Shown here one piece after another: positions 48,268-60,936 of a stretch of 64,000 nucleotides of DNA. The number at the start of each line of letters is the position of its first letter. Positions within the stretch are counted from its first letter, which is position 1. Position numbers and translations under genes: made by a program. The notes under the pieces were generated by a model. The model was not told the DNA's origin. It searched no databases and was given only the letters and a program-made list of their open reading frames with translations. Origin of the DNA: Ulva prolifera (Eukaryota; Chlorophyta; Ulvophyceae; Ulvales; Ulvaceae); assembly GCA_023078555.1 (NCBI GenBank), contig CM041201.1:6145172-6209171 (forward strand), in the 5' to 3' direction.

Positions 48268-48846
48268 CAGCAGCATGAAGGCTGCACTTTGCAAAATCAT
48301 TCAGTCCAGCACTTAAATCTCAATCCGTGTAACATATTTGTCATGGCTGTCGTTGGCTCGCTTCGTTTTCCCAACCACTGTTCCTTCAGTTCTAATTTTC
48401 AAAACTACTTCATGAGTTAGTCCTGCATCCTGTACACATTAGCGTCTCACGGGAACAGGCCTGAATGCCCGAACAAGCCTGCCACCTGGTCATGTAGGAT
48501 GTGATGCTACGGGGTTTCTTGTTACGGCACATCGAAACTGCATATGAAACTGGCAAGCAGGACATGGATATGAACGCAGTGAAAATCCACCCGGATGTAT
48601 GATGAAGAACACCCCGAAATCAAGATTAGCGATAGTGGTCGACTAACTTTGTATGTTCAAAGATCCATGGCATATTTCATGCCAAGCCATGAACAGCCCG
48701 GTCTAATTGTGTACTTATGCAAACAGGCGAACAATTGTTTGACCTTGTGGAGCACGCAACATTCAACACTGAGTTCACTGTCATAAGCCCCGTGTAGCAA
48801 AGACAACACACCGATTTCATCCTCACACTAGCCATGACTAGACCTA
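48268..48846. other. 3' flank of the E2 gene; no gene seen
   Basis: A 63-codon frame at 48595-48786 has no recognisable family. The region separates the E2 gene from the convergent rhodopsin-kinase gene. Confidence 0.4.
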
Positions 48847-49928
48847 TGTGTTCTGCAATAGCTGGAGATTGATTCCCGGCCCATGATTTTCGTTGCCGCC
48901 TGCCTGTTGAAGTGTTTTCACAGCATGTCTGGCTTGCAACAGCAGCAAAATTCGAGATCTCTTTGGTAGCAGGTCTCCCGTTAGCACCGCAAGCTCTGCC
49001 TCCGTCATTTTTGCAAGGGCTTGTACAGTGAGACCACATCCCTGCAACAATAGCACAAACTGCTCACCTTCAACGAGCTTGCCGTGGTTCATACGACAGA
49101 ATCACATTCGCGTCATCATCGCAAAAACAACTACAGGCTTGACTACCGGGCCTTGTGGAGATCATCGCTGCCTAGCTGAAGATGATCACGCCGTTCAGGC
49201 ATGTCTGCACTATGACATATACTCTGGACACACTGATGTGCGCGCTTCTCAGCCAGACAAACTCTAGCCCTGGATGAGGAATGAGGACCGGCCATTGAAC
49301 TTGTCCGCAGCTCGAATGTGCACAAATCAGGGACTGACAGCAGAGAGGGGCTGAGGCCAGGCTACAGTGGAGCATGTAGACACATACAGGTCATAATCAC
49401 ACACTGTGGACAGTCAGTACAGCTTGCATGTGCCTGCAGTATGAATGTAGGTGCATTGTCCAAATTCTCGCGTGTGAGATGCTGCGGCAATTCGTGAAAG
49501 CACCACGGTTGCAGCATCTCAATTGTGAATTATTATTCAAAGCATCTGTTGACGTCAGCACCAATCAAGGCTGTGGAGCTCTCAACTCGAGCAGCGTTGC
49601 ACAGGTAGTATTGACTCACTAAACGCACCATCAACCAGTTCGCTGTATGCCCCACACCAACCCTATTTGCAAGGCCCAGGAGGTCCTCATCCGCTGGTGC
49701 AGGTTCTAGTGAAGTGGCTGTGCCGATCTCTTTATCTGCCTGAAACTGCAATTGTGGCACGCATTCAGATGTCAGATGTCCTCCGTCGTCATGGCTGCCA
49801 CCAGAAACAGACAGAGTAGAATTTAAAGTATGTGATCCTGTCGAGTCGGCATTTCCCGACAGATGCTTCTGTTCATGAGATTCAGATAGCTCAAACACCT
49901 GCAAGTCAGCAGAAGATGATCCTGTCAT
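48847..49928 (-). CDS. Possible C-terminal exons of the rhodopsin-kinase gene
   Basis: A reverse-strand frame at 49928-49533 follows a plausible acceptor after the donor CAG/GTGAGC at about 49970. It is Ser/His/Asp/Glu-rich, low complexity, then VPQLQFQADKEIGTA and PADEDLLGLANRVG. Further down, 49092-48847 reads LVEGEQFVLLLQGCGLTVQA and LAKMTEAELAVLTGDLLPKR with a helical end, faintly like a SAM-type domain, to a stop at about 48844-48846. Direction and spacing suit a continuation of the gene at 49959-56650, but joins are not proven. It could also be a separate small gene. Confidence 0.4.
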
Positions 49929-49958
49929 CTTGTCGGTGTGTTGGGCAGGTCAAGTCAG

Positions 49959-52900
49959 TCAGCTCACCTGTTTCACCGCATGAGCGAGACGGGAAAATAT
50001 GGCTGTATCCTGGGCTGCTGATGCATCATTTGGCCGTAAGCGCTTCCATTGCAATGCTAGCGTGTGGAAGTCTGACCGAGCATAGCACATGTACTCCAGC
50101 ACGCGATCCATTGTTGTGATGGCGCTGTTCAGATCATCATGAACATCAAGGCCCTTCGCTCCATGCTCACCATTCAGAAGCTTTGAGCCTTCATGGCTGT
50201 GAATTTCAGAGTGCAAATCGCTCTGCAACTCCAAAATGGGCCAGAACTGGTAGACCGGTGCTGAACAATACTGCTGCGGTAGGACACGCATATTCGCTTC
50301 ATGTAGCTCGAAGTGAAGCCCTACGTTTGGATTATTCTGTGGTTCATAGCACTCAAAGGATGATTCAGGCGGTCCGCCTGACGCAACTGGAGTTGGGCCC
50401 TGCCTGTCTGGGTTGCACAATCGTTGTGGACGCAAGAGAATGTGACCTGCCGGGCATCGTGACACCAATGCCTTTGCAGCCTCCAAAGGCTCTCCAAAGA
50501 GCATGAGGCGTGACGTGTTTGGAATTGCAGACAGGCAAGTGAGCATACATGGCCCAGCTGTCACTGTGGCTGCAGGGTATGGTGCACGTGACACCTTGCA
50601 CGCCTGTAGCACAGAATGTAAGCAAGTTACCACTGTCACCATATCTGCTCAACATATTTGGTGCATCGTTTCTTGGACGCATTCGAGTGGAGTCATGCAC
50701 ACCTCTATCAACATTGCCATCGTGTTTTCTGCAAAAACATGCATTTGCTCAATGCACTCTTCTTCTGCAACGATCTCAGGGTCAGTCATGAATACCAGAC
50801 AGGTAGACCACTTTTGCACAAACAGCATTTTGTTGACGCTGCAATGAGCCTGCATCATTGGCATAACGCTGCAAATGACATCACGTGTGGCTCCTGAATC
50901 AGATTGCTCAGCTGCCGCAACATGCTCTGCCTGCAACGGTTGCATCATGATGTAGAACACAGCTGCACATGGCACAGAGATCGATACATCCTCAGCACCA
51001 TTCCGGAGCTCAACCTGCATGCACACGGTTATGGCTGCTCCTGTCACACGAAGAGCAGACAGCACTGCCATACACTAGCTTGCAGACACATCTTACCCCC
51101 ATTTGTTTAGTAACTGACAAATGCAGTAGGGACCATGGCAGGCGAGCCTCCACTTCTGTATCACACAGCTGCATTGTGTGGATGTGGGCCTGCATTATCA
51201 AACATCATGAGCCACACAGTATCTGCAGGTCCCATCTGTAGAAGACGAATATGGGTAGTACTGACCTGAACACGCATATGTAGATCTTCTCTCTGGAATG
51301 GCTTCCGAATATAATCATTGGCTCCATGTTCTAGCCCTTTCAAGACATCCTTTGTTTCCGAGTTAGCAGAAACCATCATGATTGGCAAGCTGTACCCTGC
51401 AGCAATTGTACAAGGAATGAACACCTGCAGCATACAAGCACGTGCACCTCACATGTGCTGATGTAGATATAAACAACCATTAGTTCATAACACTTTATAT
51501 TGTGCAACCTCCAGTGCATAAATATGTGAGCCTAACAAATTGCCATGTCAAAGCGGCTCCCTTTTTTGCCTGGCTTGATGATTGCATGAATGATTGCAAT
51601 AGCAAGTGCTTGCTCAAATTACAAACGTACATCGTTACTCCATTGAGCAGATTCGTGCGTCACCCTGTTCCGCGCCCAAACGAGAGGAGCTTCGTGGCAT
51701 GCGTATGATGATATGCAATCGATGATTTTGAAGACATTACCAACCAACAGCAGTGTGCACCTGGATTATTTGCATCATTCTGCACCAAGCATCTGTGACC
51801 GTCTAAGCCAGTCATTGCAACTCTGATTGAGGCCTTCTCAGCCGAGCATTCAATCTCAGGCACAACATGCAGAAAGGGCTACCATAGGCGCACCATAACG
51901 TGAGCGCATGTATTGGCACACCGAGTATCCTGACATCCCTGGCATCATGCAGTCCAACAGGACTAGGTCAGGCAACGCCGTTGCTTGCTCTAATACCGCC
52001 AGTGCTTCATGTCCATTCATTGCCTGCTGGACCCGACAACCCATCGGCTGCAATAAGTTGGAGACGACCATTTGATTGATTGGGTCATCATCAACTGAAA
52101 GGAGCAGCTGTCGCCCATATATCTGCCGATGGAAAAGGTGTTTTCGCGAAGTGGGATTATGCTGGCCAGATGCAGTCTTGATTCCAGCTAAAGGGTTCGC
52201 TAAGCACACACTCTTCTTGACTGGCATCACCGATGTGCGCGTGCTCTGAGATTCACTCTGCTGCCGTTCACCCACAAGGTCAGATACCGCGAGTGCACCC
52301 GCAAGCTTCTCATTTGCCATCTGACCCTGAAGCTGCAGGCACGGAAAGGAATAGGAATGAAATCAGTAGAAAGAAACAAAGAAGCATGCCGATGATCAAA
52401 CTGACTTCCTGAAATATGATGCAGCCCCATGCAGAGTCCAGCCTCATGACCACTTTCACAGTGTAACAAGAAAGCGCAAACATGATAACACCTTCAGAGT
52501 GGCCACATATGTAGGCATTCCCGTAGAAGGATACCAGCGGCGTAACATTGTACACAAGCATGCATGTTCACTTTGTGCACACGGGCACTGGATGGCAGAA
52601 CTTGTCCATCATTTGCAAGAACGGTAATGCCCTGACAAGGCAGTCCATGAGGTCACATGGATGACAAAGGCAGCACCAGATAATTGAAGGACCACTATTC
52701 TTCATGTGCCAACAATTGCATGAAACGCACAGTGATTCCGCTTTCCACAGGCTGCACCAGAAGCTGTCTGACCGACTTAGCTTGGCATGCTTGTGTGTCC
52801 ATGATCTCATCGTATGGCACGCCTTGTCCTACAGGCTCCTCAAGGTTTTGAATGTCATCAAGATCGAGCATGTGAATGGTTCGAGTTTCTTGTGCTATCT

Positions 52901-55900
52901 TTTCTGGCTGCGACAAAGGCAGCCGTACAGTCACCAAAGTTCCAGCCCCAACCATGCTCTTGAGAGAAATCTTGCCCCTGCAGAAATGACTCTCTGGTAC
53001 GCCTCACACGCGCTTATACGCGAGGGGCAACTACCTCTGAGCCGCAAGCAGGGTCAACACTCTGCTGCTCTGCCCTGCTGAAATTGCATGTGCCGCTGCC
53101 TTGCTGTACTTGCATTTGCTGCTCAGTTGACTCACTGAGACGTTTTCCACTCAAGCAGTACATAGTGGAGATACGTAGGCAAACACACGAGTTGAGAAGC
53201 AGCATGCCTGTGTGCTCGCACAAGCTCTTTTACAAAGTGCAATCCGAGACCTGCTCCCCCATGGGCACGCGTTGTGGTCATATCAGCCTGCTCGAAAACT
53301 CCAAAAACCTTGGGCATGACACCGGCCTCTATGCCACAGCCTGTGTCTCTCACATACAGAAAGACCATGCCTTCATCAGGTAAGTAGCCGGCTCCCACAC
53401 GTATGTACCCGGTGTGTGTGAATTTGGCTGCGTTGCTCGTCAAGTTGAATAGCACCTGCACTAATTTGCCACAGATTGGTTGGCTCAAGTGCCGAAGCTA
53501 TGCCGCCATCCATGGCAATTGTCTCGTGGAACCACTTAGCAAGCAGGCGACTGTATTCCTCAGTGATTGTTTGTACCTGCTCTATCCGGCCTGAATCTCC
53601 AGTAATTTGAGGTAAGTCATATACACGTTTGTAAACTACCACCCCTTCCTGCACGAATGGCATCACTTGCTGCATAACGTCGTCAATGACTGGAATAAGA
53701 CTGACTTCTTCATGCCTGCATACGTAAGAGACAGGCGGCTCGCAACCCATGCATTGTACGCGACACGAAGCTTCAGCAACTTACAGGTGCAACAAGCATG
53801 AGAAGCAGCATCGTGAGAACGGACTTGAGGACCAGTTGACCCTTCCTCAGCTGTGCTGCATCAAGCAAGTCATTAATAAGCTGCATCAACCGCTTGCCTG
53901 ATAGCTTAATCACACCGATTGTTGAGGCGACAGCCTGCAGACATGACAAGCGTATTGTAAAACACGACATCTAGCAGACGCAATGCATGCGCAAATCTGA
54001 AGGAATCCCTTCCTTAGCCATGTGCAGCAGTTGCTGCCGAGTGTCGAACAATCTATATTGAGTTCTACCCTTGCGCACCAGTGCAGAGCAACAACAGGCA
54101 TGCAAGCTGTGTACTCTCGGTCTAATACATTCATTTTAATCGCCACACCTGTGATAAATTTGTACCATGCTGAGCAGTTATTGCATCGGCCATCCCTATA
54201 ATGCCATTCAGCGGTGTCCGCAGCTCATGTGACATCACAGACAGGAAGCGGTCCTTCCGCTCTACTGTCAGCATCAGCTGCTTCATCGTCTCGTAAGTGC
54301 GCGACTGCTCCACGAGATGCATGTAGTACTGGAGCTTCTGCAAGAGTTGCATCATGTGAAAGCATGCCTTCACATCAGAACAATGACAAGCATCCAATTT
54401 CATCGCTGCCACGCCAGTGGATTCGATCTTCGAACGCAAGGGGAGATGGGGTTGAAAACATGTACATTGATTGTCTGCAAGGATGCCATCTTGCGCCAGT
54501 GCCCGATAAATCAAGTGACTTGAAGCTTGGTGAAACTGAACTGGAATGAAGTTATGCTTCTGCTGTAGCATTAGGCATGTCCGATTCCGTGACAACATAT
54601 GGAAACCGCCGCGGCCTTCTCCTCGTGCGGAGTAGCAGCAAGATGTGAGTTGACTTAGGTCATGCGTCTGACATCACTTCCAAGACTGGAGCACAGTGCT
54701 TCCGTGTAGCCATCAGCGCTCTCTTAGCCAGTTGACAAGCGCTGTGCACATGGAGACGAATGTGCATTGACCAATGGGGGTTATTTAATTGATAAAGAAA
54801 CATGCTACTGGATGGTTTATCAATCAAAAGATAGGCGTAATACACCTGCCCCAGGTGGTGAGAGTCCATGGTGATTAAACCAAGCAGTGAGGGATGCACC
54901 AATACATTCTGTGCAGCACGCACATGCATGTGTGTGCTTGTGCACTTTGCAAAAAAAAACTGTGCACTTTTCTCTCTCTTAACACCATGCAATTCAAAAA
55001 TTGCAGAATGGCAAATGATATCAGATGTTTGGCGAAGAGTCAGTACGAGCTACTCCTGCATGAGCGCTGATGCTTTGATTACGGGCTGCGATTTCCAGTT
55101 CCGGTCCAGCTGTAGCACCCCTCCATGCTGTAATAAACAGGCGTGTATCAGGTGAAATGTTGCCGCATTCTGAGCATTGATCCCAGACCTGTGATACTGA
55201 CCAAACGATCGCAGAGGCTGCAACAAGCCGAAGCCGGCCTGTGGCCAAGTGTACACACAAACAATGGTGGATAGATGATATCCACTACATGAAAGCTGAT
55301 GACCCACCCTTGCATGAACCAGTACAGACATTGTTTGATATCATCCCTGACAAAATCAAGATATACACAACGAGATTCGACACACCTGTGCCACTGTGAA
55401 GAACTCGGCCTCCATCAGTGATGACGTCATGCACATCTTGAGGCACCAGTCACAAATTGACCACAGAGGTTCAGACACGTAGAGCGGCAAACAGCCATCA
55501 TACGCAGCAAAGTAGATGGCTGGGAATAGCTGGTACGAAAATTGTCCAAAAACCCTGACAAAATACAGGCCTGAGAGAGAAAAGCGCCCAGAGAGTGGCT
55601 CACTTGACTCTATTGCATCTGAAAGCATTCGCCAGATATGATAACAGAGCTCAGGGAAGGGCACGCATGAGATCACCATCCAGTAAACCTTGTGCCCCCA
55701 GGATATACATGGGATGGTTGCCAACCCTCCAGCAACAAGCATGACGCTGTTCAACCACAGCACATAAATGCGCCGACGTACACTGTATGCTGAAATGTGA
55801 GATAATATCCACCTGTATGAATCGTACATTACAAAACAAATGAGGATGCTGAGACATGCTGTCACCAGATCTTCTGCGCCGAGCTTGCGTGATGCCGCAG

Positions 55901-56650
55901 CCTCACCGAAACAGGAAGTAAGGATCACACCAGATTGCGGGCATCGTGGACATGTACAGCCACCACCGAGTCGGTAAGAAAAGCACTGACTGAACATCAT
56001 GTGCAATGTAGGCCGAGCGAGTCCATAGCCGTAGGTAGCTTGTTGAAGAGATTAATGATATAAAAAAACTGATCAAAAGCAAACTTGAAGATCTTGATGA
56101 TCGTGCAAAGGCCCTGGAGCCAGTCAGAATTGATGGCTAGGTTACCCCATGTTGAATATTCCTGGCCACTACACTTGTGTGTTCAGCAGGTCTCACGCAG
56201 CCAGGTCATACACGATCCCGCATGGGAAATCCGTGGACGCCTGTCATGCCTGATTGGAAGTGGCCATTAGCAAAATTGTTCAAGTGAGATGTACTTTCGA
56301 TCGAGCCAATATCGGACTGCCCTCGCATGGCGGTCAGTGTGTCGCAGCCCTAGGAGTCGGATTGTACAGCAGGCTGTATCCGGTACTGTGGCCAAGTCCT
56401 CAACCACAGAGAGAAGCAGAATGCAGCAAGAGACGACTGATGAAGCCTAGGGTCCACATGAGCATTTAGGGAGACTGCGCACCATCGCATTATGGACAGA
56501 AGGAGGTTGCATGCGTATGCAACAGTGCAGTAGCCATACGCAATCTCCACAGACTTCGGCATTTTTGCACGCTCTTCATAGCGATACAATATGAACTCTA
56601 GTACGACACCAGATATGTGGATTGTAAGCCCAGCCCTACAAACACCAGCG
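49959..56650 (-). CDS. Rhodopsin - histidine kinase - receiver - pseudo-cyclase fusion (HKR type)
   Basis: Modelled exons: 56483-56650, 55907-56038, 55386-55812 (opsin); 54149-54337, 53825-53934, 53577-53715, from 53455 down, 52728-52977 (kinase); 51894-52332, 51266-51396 (receiver); 51097-51189 and below (linker, cyclase). Phases agree within the opsin set and from 52977 to 51097. Opsin: helices A/B in the first exon, helix C RWWLYMSTMPAIWCD, helix G SICDWCLKMCM with the retinal-binding Lys at the D...K spacing. Kinase: H-box SVMSHELRTPLNG, N-box FNLTSNAAKFT, DTGCGIE, GGAGLGL, GAGTLVTVRL. Receiver: SVDDDPINQ, phospho-Asp in LLDCMMPGMSG, MMVSANS, RKPF. Cyclase-like: AEDVSISVPCAAVFY, TAGPC, LMLFGEPLEAAKALV. 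Unresolved: the N-terminus, the opsin-kinase linker (54340-55385), the join before 52977, and the middle of the cyclase. Likely a membrane (perhaps eyespot or ciliary) photosensor; location is inference. Confidence 0.85.
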
Positions 56651-57440
56651 CTAAAAATAACGAAGCAGGTGACACCATGTTGACACGGTCACCAGTACGC
56701 CAGCAACACGAACACGGCGAAGTTGCTGCGCACGAAAGCCAGATTTGCAGCGCTTTTCGGCGCCACCAGGGGATATCTGCGCTGTGACAGTCTGCAGCGT
56801 TTGAGCTGTGTTGATCGCTTGCTTCTTGCTTCTCAAGAAACACCGCCTCGCCAGACTCCTGTTGGCCAGATTCATCCGACCTGCAGGAACTATGCACATC
56901 CATTTGCCGGTCATGATGGCACTCTGTTGTTGATCTTGCGGCCCGCCGTGGGTAGCTGTGTTATGACGTATGCAATGATTAGTTCGGCGTCACAACGGCC
57001 TCTGGCAAAGGTGATCAGCTTCTGTGCGGGTTGCAGGCAACAACAATCTCTTGTGTACAGGATTCTGGGATGTGATCCCGGTATCGTAAGCTCTACGGTG
57101 GCATACATCTCCGTTGCTGATGGGTCACAACGGTCCATGGAAACTTCGGCTTAACAATAGACGCAATAGCATGTTACCTACCAACAGCGAAGCACAGTGT
57201 TGGGGTACGTTGGCATAAAATACGTCAAATTGATTTGTCGACTTGCTGTACGCAGTTCTTGTCCCGTTGCGAGAGATGCAATTGCTTGGTACGCAGAGCA
57301 TATATGTGATGTCACGCAGAATACTTGAAATCTACTGGAGTCAACAGTAGATTGTGCAATAAAATTAATGGACCGTTGAACACGCAAAAATGTCCATTTG
57401 CCGATCAGAGAAGTAAGTGGCGGTAGGCCCGAGCGCCCTA
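56651..57440 (-). other. Likely 5' part of the rhodopsin-kinase gene
   Basis: Upstream of the acceptor at 56651 (TTCGTTATTTTTAG) a frame reads PKSAANLAFVRSNFAVFVLL, a probable extra N-terminal membrane helix, as in 8-helix cyclase opsins. A donor GTGACC at about 56692 would join in phase but leave only a 42-nt intron. A candidate start is ATG 56903 (MDVHSSCRSDESG) in another frame, needing a further intron. Not settled. From 57180 to 57440 nothing is recognised. Confidence 0.45.
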
Positions 57441-57499
57441 TGGCCATGTTGGTCGATGTACACAGCTATACTACTTGTCGAGCGGACGACCTGGGGATG

Positions 57500-58866
57500 C
57501 GGGCGCACGCATGTGGTAATGACATATGTGCTATAGGGACAAAGCAAGCAAGGCAGGCAGCACCGCGAGCAACAACCAGGGGAATCGCACACCACGCAAC
57601 AAGCCACACGCAGCACACACCAACACACCCACGCAACGTCAGCACCCGCGCCGGCCACAGCCACACAGCCACACACACGACCACTGTTTCTTTGCACGGT
57701 AGCCTTGGCTGCATGTGCTTCCGGGTCTCGTGCGCCTGGCTGGTGGGCGGGGTTCGGATGGGGGTGGGCGTGTGGGTGTGGGCGTGTGTGTGGCTGTGTT
57801 ACAAAGGAAAAAGCTGGAGGGGCAGGTAGCACCGCCAGGACCAAAAGGGAGAGCATAAGAAACGCAATGCGCACGCAGCAGGAGAGCCACAGCCAACGCC
57901 AAGGCACAACGAGCACACACACACCCCCACGCTCCCACACACTACCACACGAACCACGCACCGACACCCGACCCACGCACCCACGCACCCGCACGCGGCC
58001 CAGACCCGACCCCCAACACACACACCCACACGCCAACACGCTACACGACCCCGCCGCCCGCGCGGCAGCAGCAGCCCCACGCAGCGGCCTGGCCGGCGCC
58101 GGCCCCACACGGAAGCCGACGGGGGCCCCCAGGACCCCCGCCCCAACGCCCCGATCAGGCCAGCCCCGGGCGCCGGAACAACACACACGGGGGCGCCCCC
58201 ATCCGCGGACCCACCCGGAACGGAGCACGCCCGAGGCGCGCCGTGTGCGGGGGCCGGGGCACACGGCCGCGGCAGCACACGCCGCCGGCGTGTGTGTGGC
58301 TGTGTGGCTGTGTCCGGCGCGAGTGCTGCCGTTGCGTGGGTGTTTTGGTGTGAGCTTTGTGTGGCTTGCTGTGTGGTGTGCGGTTCCCCTGGTTCTTGCT
58401 TGCGGTGCTACCTGCCTCGCTTGCTTTGTCCTTGTAAAACACACGACCACACACCCACAAACACACACAAGCCTCCCACCCAACATCCACAAGCACACCC
58501 ACACCTCCACCCCCATCCGCACCCCGCCCACCAGCCAGGCGCAAGAGCCCCGAAAGCACATGCAGCCAAGGCTACCGTGCAAAGAAACAGCGAGACCCCA
58601 ACAACCCCCGCCCCGAGGAGGTGCCCCGCCCAGCCCCTGCACACCACCCCGCCCACCCGCAAACCCACACCCGCAACCCCCACAGTCCAGCCCAGCCGGC
58701 CAAACTACCCGGCTGCGCCCCAAGGGCGGGCCACATGCAGACGCACAGGGTAGACAGCGGCGAAGCGCGGTACGCCAGAGCCGCCACCACGACAAAGCGG
58801 ACGAGGCCGCGAGCGCACGCAGCGACGACCGCCTATCAGGCAGCCCGGGCCGGCGCGCAGCGCCGC
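57500..58866 (-). repeat. GC- and CA/TG-rich LINE 3' tail with inverted modules
   Basis: Very GC-rich, low-complexity DNA downstream of the LINE stop on the reverse strand. Two modules occur twice in opposite orientation: one at 57540-57685 and 58285-58435 (GCTTTGTCC/CGTTGCGTGGGTG-like strings), the other at 57690-57810 and 58440-58600 (TTTCTTTGCACGGTAGCC and its complement). Long open frames here (393 and 476 codons) are by-products of the GC-rich composition and repeat content, not genes. Confidence 0.6.
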
Positions 58867-60290
58867 TCAGGCCGGGTGGCCTGTGAGCGGCGTAAGGTCA
58901 TCGGACGGGACTGCCAGCCCCGTCAAAACTGCCTTGCCCGCATGACATGCCATCAGCGGGGCAGCGGCGTGCACCTGCCGAGCCACAGTGCGGCACAGCG
59001 TCGTGGACAGATCGCGCATTGCATTCTCCAAGAACAGCCGCCGGGAGGCTGCGGCCGAACCTGCAGCAACGTCAGCCAGCCGATTCAGGAAGGTGCATGC
59101 GGCAGGGCCGATCCTCCCGTTTGTCTCGTGAGAGAGAGCGGCACCAGGGTGAATGCGCCGGAGCCCGCCCGGCCATACTTGTCGCGCTTGCGCTGGTCGG
59201 ACTTCGCGGCGGCGGCGCCGTCACAGGTTGCCGCTGAGCGGACATTGGAGCCGGCCAGCGGGTGAGACACGCACGCCGATCACCGGCGAGCTGCCTCGCC
59301 GATCACTGGCGAGCTGGGGAAGAACGCGAGAATGTCACCAGCCTGAGCGCCTCTGCGCAACCGGGGAGGAGGAGCCGAAGGGGCACTCCGGACGGTGGCC
59401 GATCGCTGCGAACGCTGCCTGGCCGCCAGAGGCCGCGGAGGGTCAGGGGCGTCATGCACGTGGTCCGCCGCCAACGCCGCCGTCGGTGGCGCGTGTGACA
59501 CAGGGAGCACACCCCGAGGCAGCGACAGCAGCTGCGTACGTGACAGGAGGAAGAGCCTGGGCGCCATGGGAGGGAGCGGGTGCGGCCGAGGCAGGGGAGG
59601 TGTCGGAGATAGGCTGAGCTGTTGCAGGGAGAGCCGGCCAGGGGTCGACCGCATCGTGGGCGCGGGGCGAGTGCGCGCAGAGTGCAGCGGCGCCGAGGAC
59701 GGCTGCGCCGAGGACTGCGGCATTAGCGGCGGCATTGCATGCGGGAGCAGCCGCAGGGAAGATGGAGGGCAGAGCCTGGGCGCCATGAGAGGTTGCGGGC
59801 GCGGCCGAGGTCTGGGCGGGTGACGGTTCAGTGGAGGGTGACGTGCGGGGTGCTGCCGGGCGTGCCGGGAGGCCACGGCCGAGGCCTTGCGGGATCCTGC
59901 TCAGGTGCGGTTCCACCTCGGAAGCGATGCCGCTGCGCGCGATGACGCGGCGCCACGCCTCAACGAGCAGGTTGTGGCGGGCAACAACAGTCCCCCACAA
60001 CGACTTGCAGACCAAGGAGTGGGTGCCGGACTCCCCGCTGCGGCCACAGGGGCAGTCACCATCGTCGCTCAGGCTAGGCAGCAGGGCCTCACCCAGCCTC
60101 AGACGGGCGCACACGCCGAACTCCATGTCGGACAGGCCCGTAACGGGGCCCGGGAGCGCCGTGAGCCATGCCGACGCGATGGCGCCCATGCAGCTGCGCA
60201 GGCGGGCCATCGCCGCACCAGCCCCCGCTGCAATCTGGCCGTGAGCAGCGCCTGGAAGACCGCAGCTTTTCGCAATGACATATGTGGCTT
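58867..60290 (-). pseudogene. LINE ORF2 C-terminus, 5' truncated and frameshifted
   Basis: Reverse strand, in order: MARLRSCMGAIASAWLTALP, GVCARLRLGEALLP, a zinc-type CPCGRSGESGTHSLVCKS, RHNLLVEAWRRVIARSGIAS, a long Ala/Pro/Ser-rich spacer, GDILAFFPSS, SHPLAGSNVRSAATC, KRDKYGRAGSGAFTLVPLSL, and after a frameshift FLNRLADVAAGSAAASRR, NAMRDLSTTLC, to the stop at 58867-58869. The same family end as at 40916-41600, but better preserved. No RT catalytic core is present, so it is a dead 3' fragment (its left limit near 60290 is approximate). Confidence 0.8.
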
Positions 60291-60936
60291 CAAGGCATTA
60301 ATTCAGGGAGCTGCGTCTGTGATCCACGACGATTTCCCAGTCTCCAGTATATCCGCGCCATCCGGTGTGGCCTGCCGATAGATATCCTGCTTTCATGTGT
60401 GAATGAGTTCTCATGCAATACTGCGGAGAACTTTATGCTGGTATCAGACAATCCGATCTGTCGGATTTCAGTGCTGTCCACTCTGGTGCATGTGCTCGCA
60501 TTAGCTTGCAAATATGTATCGATATCTGGAATGAGTTGCTGCTTGCAGGTTGCACAGGACCGAAGCATACATGACAGTTGTGTCCAATCACTGTCACCTA
60601 TGCGTAGCTACGCGCATCTGGGAGGTACCTTAGCATGTAGAGGCCATGTCCCAGCAAGGCGTGTGCAAGACACTGCTGGTGACATCGCATTACATTGTCA
60701 CTCGCTGCATTGGAAAAACAGTAGATAGGTTTCTTCAGTGCAGAGGAAGGGCTCACAAATTTCTGCCCCGCAACTCGAATATAAGATCCCCATGGTGGCC
60801 TTTATGTATAGGCGAACTGCACCAATTGCTAGTCATCGCAAATTATGAATTGATGTCTACATCGCACGCCAGGTCTCTTACATCACATGGCGAACAACTT
60901 TAAAGCAATCGGCAATACTACTTCCAGAATGTTATT
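60291..60936. other. No gene seen
   Basis: Open frames of 85-148 codons on the plus strand show no known family. This is the 3' flank of METTL16. Confidence 0.4.

Noticed and set aside
55021-55260. A second opsin-like helix pair (LRLVAASAIVWSVSQVW)
   Set aside because: It lies after helix G, lacks a retinal Lys, and its frame does not match the phase of the preceding exon. It is more likely linker or intron, and was left unresolved.
57365-58886. Open frames of 476 and 393 codons on opposite strands
   Set aside because: They overlap in very GC-rich CA/TG low-complexity DNA with inverted repeats, show no domain and differ in composition from real genes here.
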